Below are positions 25,082-34,738 of a DNA stretch of 64,000 nt, in pieces. The translations under genes were made by a program, and so were the position numbers. Source of the stretch: Spongiihabitans sp965206355 (GTDB lineage: Bacteria; Pseudomonadota; Gammaproteobacteria; Arenicellales; Poriferihabitantaceae); contig OZ242212.1 of assembly GCA_965206355.1 (NCBI GenBank), positions 62,001 to 126,000 on the forward strand, given 5' to 3'. A model generated the notes under the pieces. It saw only the letters and a program-made list of their open reading frames with translations, was not told the DNA's origin and made no database searches. Position 1 is the stretch's first letter, and every line of letters starts with the position of its first letter.

Positions 25082-25525
25082 TCATATCAAACCCAAGTCC
25101 AAACGAGCCGCTTCACTGATCAGTTCCTGGGTCCATGGTGGTTCCCAAACCAATTCCACAGCAGCCCCCTTGATTCCCGGGACCAGAGCGACAGTGCGTT
25201 CAACCATGCCGGGAAATGTCGCTGCCACCGGACAACCCGGTGCAGTTAGGGTCATATCAATATCGGCAAAAGCATCGTTAATATCAACCTTGTAAATCAA
25301 CCCAAGATCATAGATATTGACCGGAATTTCAGGGTCGTAAACCGTTTTTAGTGCCGCAATGACACGCTCGGTCAGCTCATCCGCAGTGGCTGAATCAGCA
25401 TCAGTATCCTGCGCCTGTAATAATGACTCGGGCACTGCTTTCGGCCCATTATCCTGATTAAACTGTTGCATAATGTCGGCTTTACGCTGTTCAAGTTGTG
25501 GATCAAAATTTACTCTTTTCATCAT
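25082..25525 (-). CDS. sufT: SufT-like MIP18/DUF59 family Fe-S maturation protein
   Basis: 147-residue protein with a C-terminal MIP18 (DUF59) domain: AALKTVYDPEIPVNIYDLGLIY, where DPEIPVNIYDLGLIY is the family hallmark, then TLTAPGCPVAATFP with the conserved Cys. SufT-type proteins help deliver Fe-S clusters to target enzymes. The first ~50 residues are variable. It lies between sufD and the Rieske gene in a suf operon, which supports the role. Confidence 0.88.
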   Translation of the reverse strand: MMKRVNFDPQLEQRKADIMQQFNQDNGPKAVPESLLQAQDTDADSATADELTERVIAALKTVYDPEIPVNIYDLGLIYKVDINDAFADIDMTLTAPGCPVAATFPGMVERTVALVPGIKGAAVELVWEPPWTQELISEAARLDLGLI

Positions 25526-25537
25526 TACATATCCACT

Positions 25538-26917
25538 CTAATGTTTTTTATGGGCTAACTCGGTAGCCAACGCATCAAACAGAAAGTCTTTTAGTGGCAC
25601 AATATCAATTCGATTCAGGACATCGTACACGAAGGCATAGGTCAACAGCAATCTCGCCTGTGCGGTGTCAATGCCCCGTGTGCGCAAATAAAACAAGGCG
25701 CTTTCATCAATTTGACCAATGGTTGCGCCGTGAGAACACTGCACATCATCGGCATAAATTTCCAGTTGGGGCTGAGTGTCAATTTCCGCATCCCGAGATA
25801 ACAACAGGGTATTATTGGTCTGTTGTGCATCGGTTTTCTGCGCTCCCGGGGCAACCTTTATGCGCCCATGAAAAACCCCGCGTGAACGCTGGTTCAACAC
25901 ACCCTTGTACAGCTCTGTACTGCTACAGTTTTCAGCTTGATGTAGCACCGTGGTATGATTATCGACATGTTGTTTACCGGTCAAACTGAAAATACCAAGC
26001 ATATCGCAGTGTGCATTTACGCCATCCAGTTTGCTACGCAAATCGTTTCTCACCAATGCACCTCCTAAGGTAATGGTGCGACAGCTAAATCTGCTTTTTG
26101 CCGCCTGCTGTGCCCAAATACCGCAGACTTGATAGGCGTATCTTGATTGCGTCTGAATAACATAATAATCCAATTCAGCACCGTGTTCAAGAACAACCTC
26201 AGTCGTACTATTTATAAAGGTATGGGCATCACTGGCAGACACATAGCGTTCAATAATTTGCGCTTTACTATTCGCTCCAGCCACAATCAAATTTCTTGGC
26301 TGTGAAATCAGCATCTCCGATTGACTCAGAAAAATCAGCTCAATGGCTTTGTCGAATTGTGTGTTTGCATCTAAACGAATGACAATGCCATCTTTATAAA
26401 ATGCATTGTTTAATGATGTAAAACCATGCTTGTTGTCGCCAGCAACAGATCCGATTACACTACCGAGCAGATTTTTAATGGACTGTGGTTGATGGGCAAG
26501 CACCGCCGACATCGGTTCAATCATAACCCCGACCTTTGGCACATTCATTGACAACTGACTGTCATACTGTCCATCAACAAAGACTATCTGGTAGCTATCC
26601 AGATTCGCAATCCGCGATGATTCTAAAGCAACCGCCAAAGCCGTTTGTGTGGCAACACTCGCTGCAGTAACAGAAAAGGTTTTGCTGGTGATGGGGCGCA
26701 ATGGGGTATGACGCCACCCCTCATCCTGTTGGCTCGGAAATCCCATTTTACTAAATCGTGCCAAATCCAGTTTTCTTTGCTGTGCAAGCCACTCGCTATT
26801 TTGACCGGGTAAACTTTTTTGCACTTGCGAGAATTGGTCGGCGTAATGCGCCGTGCCCGTAGCACTCGGCATCGGTTCAAACAATGAGACTAATGTATCA
26901 GGCGGCATGATCTTCAA
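25538..26917 (-). CDS. sufD: Fe-S cluster assembly scaffold component SufD
   Basis: Partner of SufB and SufC in the SufBC2D scaffold that builds Fe-S clusters. At 459 residues it is of normal length. The N-terminal helical part includes FPSQQDEGWRHTPLRPI. The beta-helix core ends with RGVFHGRIKV, QTNNTLLLS, PQLEIYADDVQCSHGATIGQ and LFYLRTRGI, the conserved SufB/SufD core with the functional His. It overlaps sufC by 20 bp. The start could be ATG 26917 or ATG 26908. Confidence 0.95.
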   Translation of the reverse strand: MKIMPPDTLVSLFEPMPSATGTAHYADQFSQVQKSLPGQNSEWLAQQRKLDLARFSKMGFPSQQDEGWRHTPLRPITSKTFSVTAASVATQTALAVALESSRIANLDSYQIVFVDGQYDSQLSMNVPKVGVMIEPMSAVLAHQPQSIKNLLGSVIGSVAGDNKHGFTSLNNAFYKDGIVIRLDANTQFDKAIELIFLSQSEMLISQPRNLIVAGANSKAQIIERYVSASDAHTFINSTTEVVLEHGAELDYYVIQTQSRYAYQVCGIWAQQAAKSRFSCRTITLGGALVRNDLRSKLDGVNAHCDMLGIFSLTGKQHVDNHTTVLHQAENCSSTELYKGVLNQRSRGVFHGRIKVAPGAQKTDAQQTNNTLLLSRDAEIDTQPQLEIYADDVQCSHGATIGQIDESALFYLRTRGIDTAQARLLLTYAFVYDVLNRIDIVPLKDFLFDALATELAHKKH

Positions 26918-27647
26918 TCCAGCGGTAGCCTTTTTGCTCCAGGTCTAATGCCAATGATTTGTCACCAGAGCGAATAATTTTCCCTTCGGCAAGCACATGC
27001 ACATAATCGGGAACAATGTAATCCAGCAATCGCTGATAGTGGGTAACCAGTAGTACGGCACGTTCGCTATTACGTAGCTTATTAACCGCCTGAGCGACTA
27101 TTTTCAGCGCATCAATATCCAGCCCTGAATCGGTTTCATCAAGGATACTTAAATAGGGTTCCAACAACGCCATTTGCAACACCTCATTACGTTTTTTTTC
27201 ACCTCCGGAAAAACCTTCATTGACGGCGCGATACAAAAATTCCTGCTTGATTTCTACCAACGCTGCTTTTTGTTTAATCAATTTAAGAAACTCCACGGCA
27301 TCCAATTCCTGCTCGCCCCGATGCTTGCGTACTGCATTGATTGAGGCTTTTAGCAAATACAAATTGGTCACACCGGGTATTTCTACAGGATACTGAAATG
27401 CCAGAAACAACCCTTCCCGCGCACGAATTTCCGCTTCCATTGCCAGCAAATCCTGCTCACGATAACGGATGTTTCCTGCCGTTACTTGGTAATTGTTCCG
27501 ACCAGCTAAGACATTAGCCAGCGTGCTTTTTCCAGAACCATTAGGCCCCATAATGGCATGTACTTCTCCAGCATTGATCTGCAAATCAACCCCCTTGAGA
27601 ATGGCTTTTCCATCAACGCTGGCGTACAGGTTTTTAATTGATAACAT
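26898..27647 (-). CDS. sufC: Fe-S cluster assembly ATPase SufC
   Basis: ABC-type ATPase (soluble) that powers the SufBCD scaffold. The 249-residue protein has Walker A GPNGSGKST, the SufC-type signature FSGGEKKRNEV, Walker B LSILDETDSGLDIDAL, and the H-loop VTHYQRLL. The gene lies 61 bp downstream of sufB and overlaps sufD. Confidence 0.97.
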   Translation of the reverse strand: MLSIKNLYASVDGKAILKGVDLQINAGEVHAIMGPNGSGKSTLANVLAGRNNYQVTAGNIRYREQDLLAMEAEIRAREGLFLAFQYPVEIPGVTNLYLLKASINAVRKHRGEQELDAVEFLKLIKQKAALVEIKQEFLYRAVNEGFSGGEKKRNEVLQMALLEPYLSILDETDSGLDIDALKIVAQAVNKLRNSERAVLLVTHYQRLLDYIVPDYVHVLAEGKIIRSGDKSLALDLEQKGYRWIEDHAA

Positions 27648-27708
27648 TGAATAATCTCGAATTATATTTTTTTGATTTTTGCCTGCCTTGCTCTGATTAG
27701 TCTAGTCA

Positions 27709-29163
27709 TTATCCCACCGCACCTTCCAAACTGATACCCAGCAATTTTTGCGCTTCGACTGCGAACTCCATAGGTAGCTCCTTGAAAACTTCCTTACAGA
27801 ATCCATTGACAATCATGGAAACAGCCTGTTCCTCAGACATGCCGCGCTGACGGCAGTAGAACAACTGATCTTCGCCTATTCTTGATGTTGTGGCTTCGTG
27901 TTCAACAATGGCACTGGCGTTTTTTACTTCCATATAAGGAAAAGTGTGGGCACCACATTTATCGCCCATCAGCAACGAGTCGCATTGTGAATAATTGCGG
28001 GCATTGTCTGCCCCTTTGAGTACTTTTACCAGTCCGCGATAAGAATTTTGTCCATAACCAGCAGAAATTCCTTTGGAAACAATGGTGCTTTTTGCATGCT
28101 TGCCGATATGCACCATCTTAGTACCGGTATCCGCTTGCTGATAATTATTGGTCAGCGCAACGGAATAAAATTCGCCGATGGCGTGATCCCCCTCCAACAC
28201 CACGCTGGGGTATTTCCAAGTGATTGCCGAACCTGTTTCCACCTGCGTCCATGAGATTTTTGCATGGTCACCGCGACAGACACCACGTTTGGTAACAAAG
28301 TTATAAATACCCCCCTTACCGTTTTCATCACCCGGATACCAGTTCTGTACGGTCGAGTATTTTATTTCAGCATTTTTCAGAGCAATCAACTCGACCACAG
28401 CCGCATGTAATTGATTTTCATCACGCATCGGCGCAGTACATCCTTCAAGATAGCTCACATAACTGTCCTCGTCAGCAATAATCAGGGTGCGTTCAAATTG
28501 ACCAGTATTCATCGCATTGATGCGAAAGTAGGTCGCCAATTCCATAGGACAACGGACACCTTTTGGAATATAAACAAATGAACCCTCGCTAAAAACAGCC
28601 GAGTTCAGTGCCGCATAAAAATTATCAGCAATCGGCACCACCGAGCCGAGATATTGTTGCACTAAATCAGGATGGTTTTGCAAGGCTTCTGATAGCGGGC
28701 AAAAAATCACACCCGCATCGGCGAGCGTTTTCTTGAATGTTGTCGTTATTGAGACACTATCAAACACTGCATCCACCGCAACCTTGACACCAGCAAGTAC
28801 TTTTTGTTCGTCAATGGGAATGCCCAGTTTATCGTAGGTTTCTAGCAACTTGGGGTCAACATCATCCAAACTATCCAGCAATGTTTGCTGTTTTGGCGCA
28901 GAATAATAACTTATCTGCTGAAAATCGACTGGCGGATAGGCTAAATGCGGCCATTGTGGGGATGCCATTTCAAGCCATCTTTGATACGCATTAAGACGCC
29001 AATCCAACATAAAAGCCGGCTCGCCTTTTTTTAATGAAATGGTGCGAATCACCTCTTCATTGATACCCGGGGGCAACGTCTCCGAATCAATATCGGTAAC
29101 AAACCCCTCTTTGTATTCCCGCTGCACTAAAGCCGTCAGGTCTTTTTCTGTCTTTGCCATCAA
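27709..29163 (-). CDS. sufB: Fe-S cluster assembly scaffold SufB
   Basis: Main scaffold subunit on which clusters are assembled. The 484-residue protein shows YKEGFVTDIDSETLPPG at the N-terminus, PKGVRCPMELATYFRIN, EGCTAPMRDENQLHAAVVE, NWYPGDENGKGGIYNFVTKRG, and a C-terminal SLLMGDKCGAHTFPY with the cluster-related Cys, then EHEATTSRIGEDQLFYCRQRG. First structural gene after iscR, 24 bp downstream. No sufS or sufE/sufU is encoded in this cluster. Confidence 0.97.
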   Translation of the reverse strand: MMAKTEKDLTALVQREYKEGFVTDIDSETLPPGINEEVIRTISLKKGEPAFMLDWRLNAYQRWLEMASPQWPHLAYPPVDFQQISYYSAPKQQTLLDSLDDVDPKLLETYDKLGIPIDEQKVLAGVKVAVDAVFDSVSITTTFKKTLADAGVIFCPLSEALQNHPDLVQQYLGSVVPIADNFYAALNSAVFSEGSFVYIPKGVRCPMELATYFRINAMNTGQFERTLIIADEDSYVSYLEGCTAPMRDENQLHAAVVELIALKNAEIKYSTVQNWYPGDENGKGGIYNFVTKRGVCRGDHAKISWTQVETGSAITWKYPSVVLEGDHAIGEFYSVALTNNYQQADTGTKMVHIGKHAKSTIVSKGISAGYGQNSYRGLVKVLKGADNARNYSQCDSLLMGDKCGAHTFPYMEVKNASAIVEHEATTSRIGEDQLFYCRQRGMSEEQAVSMIVNGFCKEVFKELPMEFAVEAQKLLGISLEGAVG

Positions 29164-29186
29164 TATTTAACCGCCCGATTTAACTG

Positions 29187-29720
29187 CTAAGTAATTTCGT
29201 TTGTTGACTGCACTAGAGACGGCAACTCAACGTATCGTCGCGCTACTGCCCGCGCACCCTGCTTTTGGGTGGTATCAGCCAGCGCATCATCTTGTGTGCC
29301 AGCAAGCGCATGATCAACAGCGTGTTGTCGTACTAATTGACTCAATTGCATCTCCGCCAAAAAATTGTATAGCTGGTCGCTCAACTCGCTCCATAATTGA
29401 TGCGACAGACAACGCTTGCCATCATGACAATTTTGCCTGCCTGCACATTCGGTGATGTCGAGCGGCTCATCCACCGCAACAACAATATCAGCAACACTGA
29501 TTTGTGCCACATCCCTGCTCATAACATAACCACCACCCGGTCCCCGGGTACCGGCAACCAGATTGGATTTGCGCATTTTGGCAAACAACTGCTCAAGATA
29601 GGACAACGATATGCCCTGATTTTCTGATATACTTTTCAGGGTGACCGGTCCCTTATGCTGGTTGATTGCCAAATCAAGCATGGCGGTAACGGCGTAACGA
29701 CCTTTGGTTGTCAGACGCAT
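29187..29720 (-). CDS. iscR: Rrf2-family Fe-S cluster regulator (IscR-like)
   Basis: DNA-binding [2Fe-2S] regulator that senses Fe-S status and controls assembly genes. The 177-residue protein starts MRLTTKGRYAVTAMLDLA, as IscR does. A winged helix-turn-helix includes YLEQLFAKMRKSNLVAGTRGPGGGY. The cluster cysteines follow the IscR spacing exactly in CAGRQNCHDGKRC (C-x5-C-x5-C), and the downstream His ligand is present. The last ~45 residues are extra and variable. It leads the suf operon, so it most likely regulates it. No certain IscR operator was recognised upstream. Confidence 0.93.
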   Translation of the reverse strand: MRLTTKGRYAVTAMLDLAINQHKGPVTLKSISENQGISLSYLEQLFAKMRKSNLVAGTRGPGGGYVMSRDVAQISVADIVVAVDEPLDITECAGRQNCHDGKRCLSHQLWSELSDQLYNFLAEMQLSQLVRQHAVDHALAGTQDDALADTTQKQGARAVARRYVELPSLVQSTNEIT

Positions 29721-29898
29721 GATTTATACAACTTATGTGTGTAGCTTATGTCGGTGACGCAAAAAAATGTAATAACACCTAATACCTAGTATTTTACTTG
29801 GTTTTTTGTTTTCACACAAGATACCCAACCGACTTAGCGGACACTGTACTTAACCGCTATAAATTGCCGTGAACGCCAGTTAGAACGAACACAAGAAC

Positions 29899-30771
29899 AT
29901 GAAAAAACCTGATTTCTTTATTATTGGCGCACCGAAATGCGGCACCACTTCCATGGATGCCTGGTTGTCCGAGCATCCATCAATCTATATGGCAAAAAAA
30001 GAGCCACACTATTTTAATACCGATCATAAAAATCGTAAAATAACAGATTCAACGGTGTATCACGCTCTTTTTGCCGGCGCAACCGAAACGCATTTAACCA
30101 TAGGAGAATCCTCGGTGCGTTATCTTTATTCGCAGGATGCCGTCTCCAACATTCTCAATTATAACCCCAACGCAAAATTTATTGTCATGTTGAGGAATCC
30201 CATTGATATGGTTTATTCCTGGCATAATCAAATATATGTTTCCGGACTTGAGCCAATCAAGGATTTTACGACAGCTTGGGGTTTGCAAGAGCAGCGGTTA
30301 TCGGGACAAGATATGCGCCAATGTGCTGAACCGAAAATGCTTAATTATGGTGCGGTATGCCAGTTGGGAGAGCAATTACAACGCCTTTACCAGCAGGTGC
30401 CTCCAGAGCGTGTCCATCTGATTTTTTTTGATGATCTGCAACAAAATGCACGACAGTCCTATCAATCAGTATTGCATTTTTTAGGAGTTGCCGATGATCA
30501 CAAACAGGCGTTTATGATCCACAACCCCGCGAAAAAGCACCGTATTCGTCTGTTAACAAACAGCCTGAATGAATTGGGAAAAATAAAAATCAGGCTGGGC
30601 ATCAAGCATAATTTTGGTATAGCAGAATTTATGAAAGCCAAAAATATAAAAACCCAAAAGCGCAAACCCTTATCAGCAGAGATGCGCAGAACACTGATTG
30701 ATTATTTTAGCGATGATATTAATTTATTAGCCAAATTGAGCGGTCGCAATCTGGATGATTGGACGCAATAA
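29899..30771 (+). CDS. PAPS-dependent sulfotransferase
   Basis: Soluble sulfotransferase of 290 residues, predicted to transfer sulfate from PAPS to a carbohydrate or other acceptor. The 5'-phosphosulfate loop is IIGAPKCGTTSMDAWL (residues ~8-23). The 3'-phosphate motif is FIVMLRNPIDMVYSWH (about residues 94-109). It starts a five-gene plus-strand run with two glycosyltransferases, a flippase and a second sulfotransferase, pointing to a sulfated surface glycan (inference). The acceptor is unknown. Confidence 0.88.
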   Translation: MKKPDFFIIGAPKCGTTSMDAWLSEHPSIYMAKKEPHYFNTDHKNRKITDSTVYHALFAGATETHLTIGESSVRYLYSQDAVSNILNYNPNAKFIVMLRNPIDMVYSWHNQIYVSGLEPIKDFTTAWGLQEQRLSGQDMRQCAEPKMLNYGAVCQLGEQLQRLYQQVPPERVHLIFFDDLQQNARQSYQSVLHFLGVADDHKQAFMIHNPAKKHRIRLLTNSLNELGKIKIRLGIKHNFGIAEFMKAKNIKTQKRKPLSAEMRRTLIDYFSDDINLLAKLSGRNLDDWTQ

Positions 30772-30792
30772 GCGTTCGCGGATAAAAATCTT

Positions 30793-32544
30793 ATGGAAAA
30801 AGATCTGGTCAGCATTATTATTGCCACACATAACCGCGCCGAATATCTTAAAAAAGCCATTATTAGTGCGTTAAATCAAGCGTATAAATGTATTGAAATT
30901 ATTGTTATTGCCAATGGCTGCAAAGACAATACCGTAAGCATTATCAGTGAATTAACAGCGTGTGCATTAAGCAAACAACAAAACACCCCGATTATTTTTC
31001 TTGAATTCCCAGATACATTGGGTGGTGCGAAAGCGCGTAACATTGGCATTGACCAAGCTCGGGGGGAATACATCGCCTTTATGGATGATGATGATTTTTG
31101 GCATAAAGACAAATTACAGTGTCAAATTGCACTACTAGAAGACAATAAATACAGTCTTATCAGCACTAATTTTATTTATTATTATGGGGAAGATAGCTTG
31201 GATAAAAAGCATAGCCCATCTAATAAAGCACTGATTAGACTACAAGATTTATATTATGACAACGCCTTAATGGGCTTTTCGCTCTGCATGACCAAAAGAG
31301 CTTATATTGGAAAAAGTCGTATTAACGAAAACCTAGCTGCACTGCAAGACTGGGATTTATGGTTCAAAATACTTATCAATACCAATTTGCCAGCTTATAT
31401 TAATCAACAATGTCATGTGTATCTGCGTCTGGGACATAACAGGATTTCTACTAACCTTTCTAAAGTCCTACAGGCACAGCAACGCTTTCTAGCAATCTGG
31501 CAACCTATATTAGATAAACCCAGCATTGATTTTCACAAAATGAGAATCTTGTGTTTGGAAATAAAAATACAGACCCACGGCAAATACAGAAACTATTTTC
31601 TACAGATGTCGCACATTATTCGGACGATTTTTAATAGCCCTTACCGCTATCAAATTAAAAAATACATCCATTATCTGTTGCTACCAATAGCGAGTATTAA
31701 TGATATACGCATCTGGTTATGGTCAAAAACCAGATTCGGTTATAACTCGACACGAAATGATAAGGGAAACAATCAGGTTATGTCATTACAGTGTTTAATT
31801 GCGACAGTGGAGGATCATTTTTTTGAAAGAAAATATCAACCGCCCTTCGCAGATTATCTTATCATCAATCAAATCAGTGCTGAAAATAATCCAAAGCACC
31901 GTGCTGAAAATATTTTTACTTATAGAGAAAAAGGGTTATCAAAGAGCAGAAATAAGGCGTTACAAAAAGCAACTGCCGATATTTGCTTGATTGCCGATGA
32001 CGATATTGTGTTTTTAGACCATGTAGATACGATAATTTTAGATGCCTTCGAAAAACATCCGAGCGCTGATATTATTACCTTTCAAGCACAAAATCCGACA
32101 GGCACTTTATTGAAGAACTATACTCCAAAACACAAACAACATAACTTGTTGTCGATAATGAATGTTTCATCTTGGGAGATAGTCTTTAACAGACGCTCTG
32201 TCATAACAGCAGGTTTATGCTTTGATGAACATTTTGGGCTGGGCAGCCAGTTTGCAACTGGGGAGGAAAGTATTTTTTTACTTGATGCCTTGCGAAAAGG
32301 ACTTAATCTACTTTACGTACCGACTCCTATTGTCGTTCATGCTAAAGACAGTTCTGGCGACCATTTGGATAACCCTAAATTAGTTCGTGCCAAGGGAGCA
32401 ATGTTTTGCAGGATGTTTGGTTTTAGGGCTTACATTATTGCTTTATTATTTGCCTTGAAAAAGCACTCCTTATCAAAATTCGGCTGGTTGCGATTTTATC
32501 GGTTAATGTTGGTGGGCATTCGAGAATACAAGAAAATACAATGA
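30793..32544 (+). CDS. bifunctional family 2 glycosyltransferase (two GT-A-like domains)
   Basis: 583-residue protein with two glycosyltransferase-2-like halves. The first (residues ~5-250) has SIIIATHNRAEYLKKAI and YIAFMDDDDFWHKDKL, including the metal-binding DDD. The second (~320-580) has LSKSRNKALQKATADICLIADDDIVFL followed by GEESIFLLDAL, resembling a distinct GT2 branch. Such fusions can add two different sugars in a row. Lies 22 bp after the sulfotransferase and 8 bp before the next glycosyltransferase, so very likely one operon. A+T-rich relative to the housekeeping genes. Confidence 0.85.
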   Translation: MEKDLVSIIIATHNRAEYLKKAIISALNQAYKCIEIIVIANGCKDNTVSIISELTACALSKQQNTPIIFLEFPDTLGGAKARNIGIDQARGEYIAFMDDDDFWHKDKLQCQIALLEDNKYSLISTNFIYYYGEDSLDKKHSPSNKALIRLQDLYYDNALMGFSLCMTKRAYIGKSRINENLAALQDWDLWFKILINTNLPAYINQQCHVYLRLGHNRISTNLSKVLQAQQRFLAIWQPILDKPSIDFHKMRILCLEIKIQTHGKYRNYFLQMSHIIRTIFNSPYRYQIKKYIHYLLLPIASINDIRIWLWSKTRFGYNSTRNDKGNNQVMSLQCLIATVEDHFFERKYQPPFADYLIINQISAENNPKHRAENIFTYREKGLSKSRNKALQKATADICLIADDDIVFLDHVDTIILDAFEKHPSADIITFQAQNPTGTLLKNYTPKHKQHNLLSIMNVSSWEIVFNRRSVITAGLCFDEHFGLGSQFATGEESIFLLDALRKGLNLLYVPTPIVVHAKDSSGDHLDNPKLVRAKGAMFCRMFGFRAYIIALLFALKKHSLSKFGWLRFYRLMLVGIREYKKIQ

Positions 32545-32551
32545 CTGGTTT

Positions 32552-33322
32552 ATGACTGACCTGGTATCCATCATAACACCGTGCTATAACTCATCGCAAT
32601 TTATAGCGCAAACTATTGATTCCGTGTTAGCACAAAGTTACCCGTTTTGGGAGCTGATTATTGTTGATGATTGTTCGACCGACAACTCCAGAGATATTAT
32701 TACTGAATATCTTGAAAAAGACCGCCGAATCCAACTCATAGCACTAACAGAACACGCTGAAGTGAGTGTGGTGAGGAATGTCGCCATTAAAACGGCCAAG
32801 GGACGTTACATTGCTTTTCTGGATACTGATGACCTGTGGTTGGCGGAGAAACTAACCCGACAACTTCAATTTATGCGCAGTCATAACTTAAGTTTTACTT
32901 ATTCCTCTTATCTACTGACCAACGAAAATAATGAGGACCAAGGGGAATTTATTGCGCAACCATCCCTTTCCTATCATGCCCTATTAAAAACTTGTAGCAT
33001 TGGCTGTTTAACGGCAATTTATGACACCGAAATACTCGACAAAATGTACATGCCAGACACAAAAAGAGACGATTATGCGTTATGGCTCAATATTTTGAAA
33101 AAAATCCCACTTGCTTATGGTATTAAAACGCCGTTGGCGATTTATAGAATAAGTCTAACATCGCGCTCAAGTAATAAACTTACAGCGGCTATTGGTCAGT
33201 GGCAGGTCTATAGAGAGATTGAGAAATTAGGTTTATTAAAAAGTTGTTATTATTTCTTGTGTTATAGTTTTTATGGTTTTACAAAATATCGGATACCCCG
33301 GTTAATGAGGATGCGTCAGTGA
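32552..33322 (+). CDS. family 2 glycosyltransferase
   Basis: 256-residue GT-A enzyme. Nucleotide-sugar binding motifs are SIITPCYNSSQFIAQTIDSVLAQ, IIVDDCSTDNSRDI and YIAFLDTDDLWLAEKL (DxD-type metal site). A later RDDYALWLNIL segment matches the acceptor/catalytic-base region (ED-type) common in this group. Sugar specificity cannot be predicted. Middle of the sulfated-glycan cluster. Confidence 0.88.
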   Translation: MTDLVSIITPCYNSSQFIAQTIDSVLAQSYPFWELIIVDDCSTDNSRDIITEYLEKDRRIQLIALTEHAEVSVVRNVAIKTAKGRYIAFLDTDDLWLAEKLTRQLQFMRSHNLSFTYSSYLLTNENNEDQGEFIAQPSLSYHALLKTCSIGCLTAIYDTEILDKMYMPDTKRDDYALWLNILKKIPLAYGIKTPLAIYRISLTSRSSNKLTAAIGQWQVYREIEKLGLLKSCYYFLCYSFYGFTKYRIPRLMRMRQ

Positions 33323-33373
33323 ATACACCGCGCTTGCTCTGCTGTTATATGCTCAACAATCTCCGTTCTGGAG

Positions 33374-34738
33374 ATGCTGGCGAGCAGCTGTGTTAACCTT
33401 TCCATTCAACCTACTTTTATTACCCCTCAAGCGGCACTGAACAACTTGAATTTACCAACCTTCTTAATACGCACTGGCATAAAAATGATGGCAATCCATA
33501 TTGTATTAGCCGTTGTCGCACTGCTTACCAGTGTTGTCTTAAGCAGAGGGCTGGGCGCGCTAGGGTACGGCATCTTTACTTATGCTATGACAGTGCTGGT
33601 ACTGCTGAGAACAATCAGTCAAATGGGTATTCCTGCCCTGATTACGCGCGAGGCAACACGTAGCAAAGAGCAAAACCTATGGGCTTATTTCCGCGCTATG
33701 CTTGCTTGTGCATCAAGAATTGTCATCACCTCATCACTATTGGTTACCGTGATTTCTTTTGCGGTTTTGTGGTTGTTACTCGATCGCTTTTCCGATCATA
33801 TGCTATATACCTTTATATGGTTGTTATTGCTACTGCCGGTTGCCGCTTTCATGGGAATCATCTCAACGACATTGCATGGTTTTCATTATATTATTACCAA
33901 TAAAATAATTAGCGAGGTCATGCCTGCTGCTGTTTTCCTTGCGGTGATTAGTGTATTATTTTTCCTGTTGCCAGAAACACATTTCCCAGAATATGCGACT
34001 TTTACCAGATGGCTTATCGGCATTCTGGTTTTGCTGGTTGCCATGTTTGTCTTGTGGCAAAAAACAGATAAAAAATTCTGGCTCGACACAACCGTTTATT
34101 CTCATAAAGAATTATTGCTAACAGCCCTGCCATTTACCCTGATTACGGGTAGCCTGTTGTTACGTTCACAAATTGATATTTTTATGTTGGGATTTTTTCG
34201 CTCAGGCAGTGAAGTGGGCATTTACAGAGTAGCAACCAATATGTCTGTTTTCGCCCTACTGGCATCCCAGATTATTATTTCCTTTGTTGGTCCGCAAATG
34301 GTAAAAATGTATTCCCAAAACAATATACGTCAACTGCAAAAATTAGTCACCATAAGCACTCGAATTGCATTTGTCTTTGCGTTATCAGTCTGTTCTGCTT
34401 TATGGGGCTTTGGCAAAGAATTGATTGATATGATATTTGGTGCGGAGTTTGTATTGGCATATATCCCCCTATCCATACTGATGATTGGCAAATTATTTAG
34501 CGCTATGATGGGTCCTGTCGGTTTGTTAGCGAAATCATCCTATAACGAAAAATACGTTATGCGTATCGCATGGTTTAACATTGTGCTTAGCGCAACCCTG
34601 AATCTGTTTTTTATTCCCTTATGGGGTATGGCAGGTGCTGCCATATCAACGGTTATATGTGCCATCACTTCTAATTCATTTCTGTCTTACATCAGCAGAA
34701 CGAAAATAGGTGTCAATCCGAGTATTTTTTATGTTTGA
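33374..34738 (+). CDS. polysaccharide/oligosaccharide flippase (Wzx-like, MOP superfamily)
   Basis: Membrane protein of 454 residues with about 12 predicted helices. The helix-1/2 segment VVLSRGLGALGYGIFTYAMTVLVLLRTI has the GLG..GYG.FTYA pattern of Wzx-type flippases, which move lipid-linked glycans across the inner membrane. The first ~37 residues before MMAIHIVLAVVALL are not family-like, so the true start may be downstream. The 3' end overlaps the next sulfotransferase start by 8 bp. It supports an exported, assembled glycan as the product of the cluster. Confidence 0.85.
   Translation: MLASSCVNLSIQPTFITPQAALNNLNLPTFLIRTGIKMMAIHIVLAVVALLTSVVLSRGLGALGYGIFTYAMTVLVLLRTISQMGIPALITREATRSKEQNLWAYFRAMLACASRIVITSSLLVTVISFAVLWLLLDRFSDHMLYTFIWLLLLLPVAAFMGIISTTLHGFHYIITNKIISEVMPAAVFLAVISVLFFLLPETHFPEYATFTRWLIGILVLLVAMFVLWQKTDKKFWLDTTVYSHKELLLTALPFTLITGSLLLRSQIDIFMLGFFRSGSEVGIYRVATNMSVFALLASQIIISFVGPQMVKMYSQNNIRQLQKLVTISTRIAFVFALSVCSALWGFGKELIDMIFGAEFVLAYIPLSILMIGKLFSAMMGPVGLLAKSSYNEKYVMRIAWFNIVLSATLNLFFIPLWGMAGAAISTVICAITSNSFLSYISRTKIGVNPSIFYV

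Noticed and set aside
29721..29898. IscR operator upstream of iscR
   Set aside because: An A+T-rich partly palindromic stretch (TAATACCTAGTATT) is present, but it does not fit the known IscR sites well enough to call.
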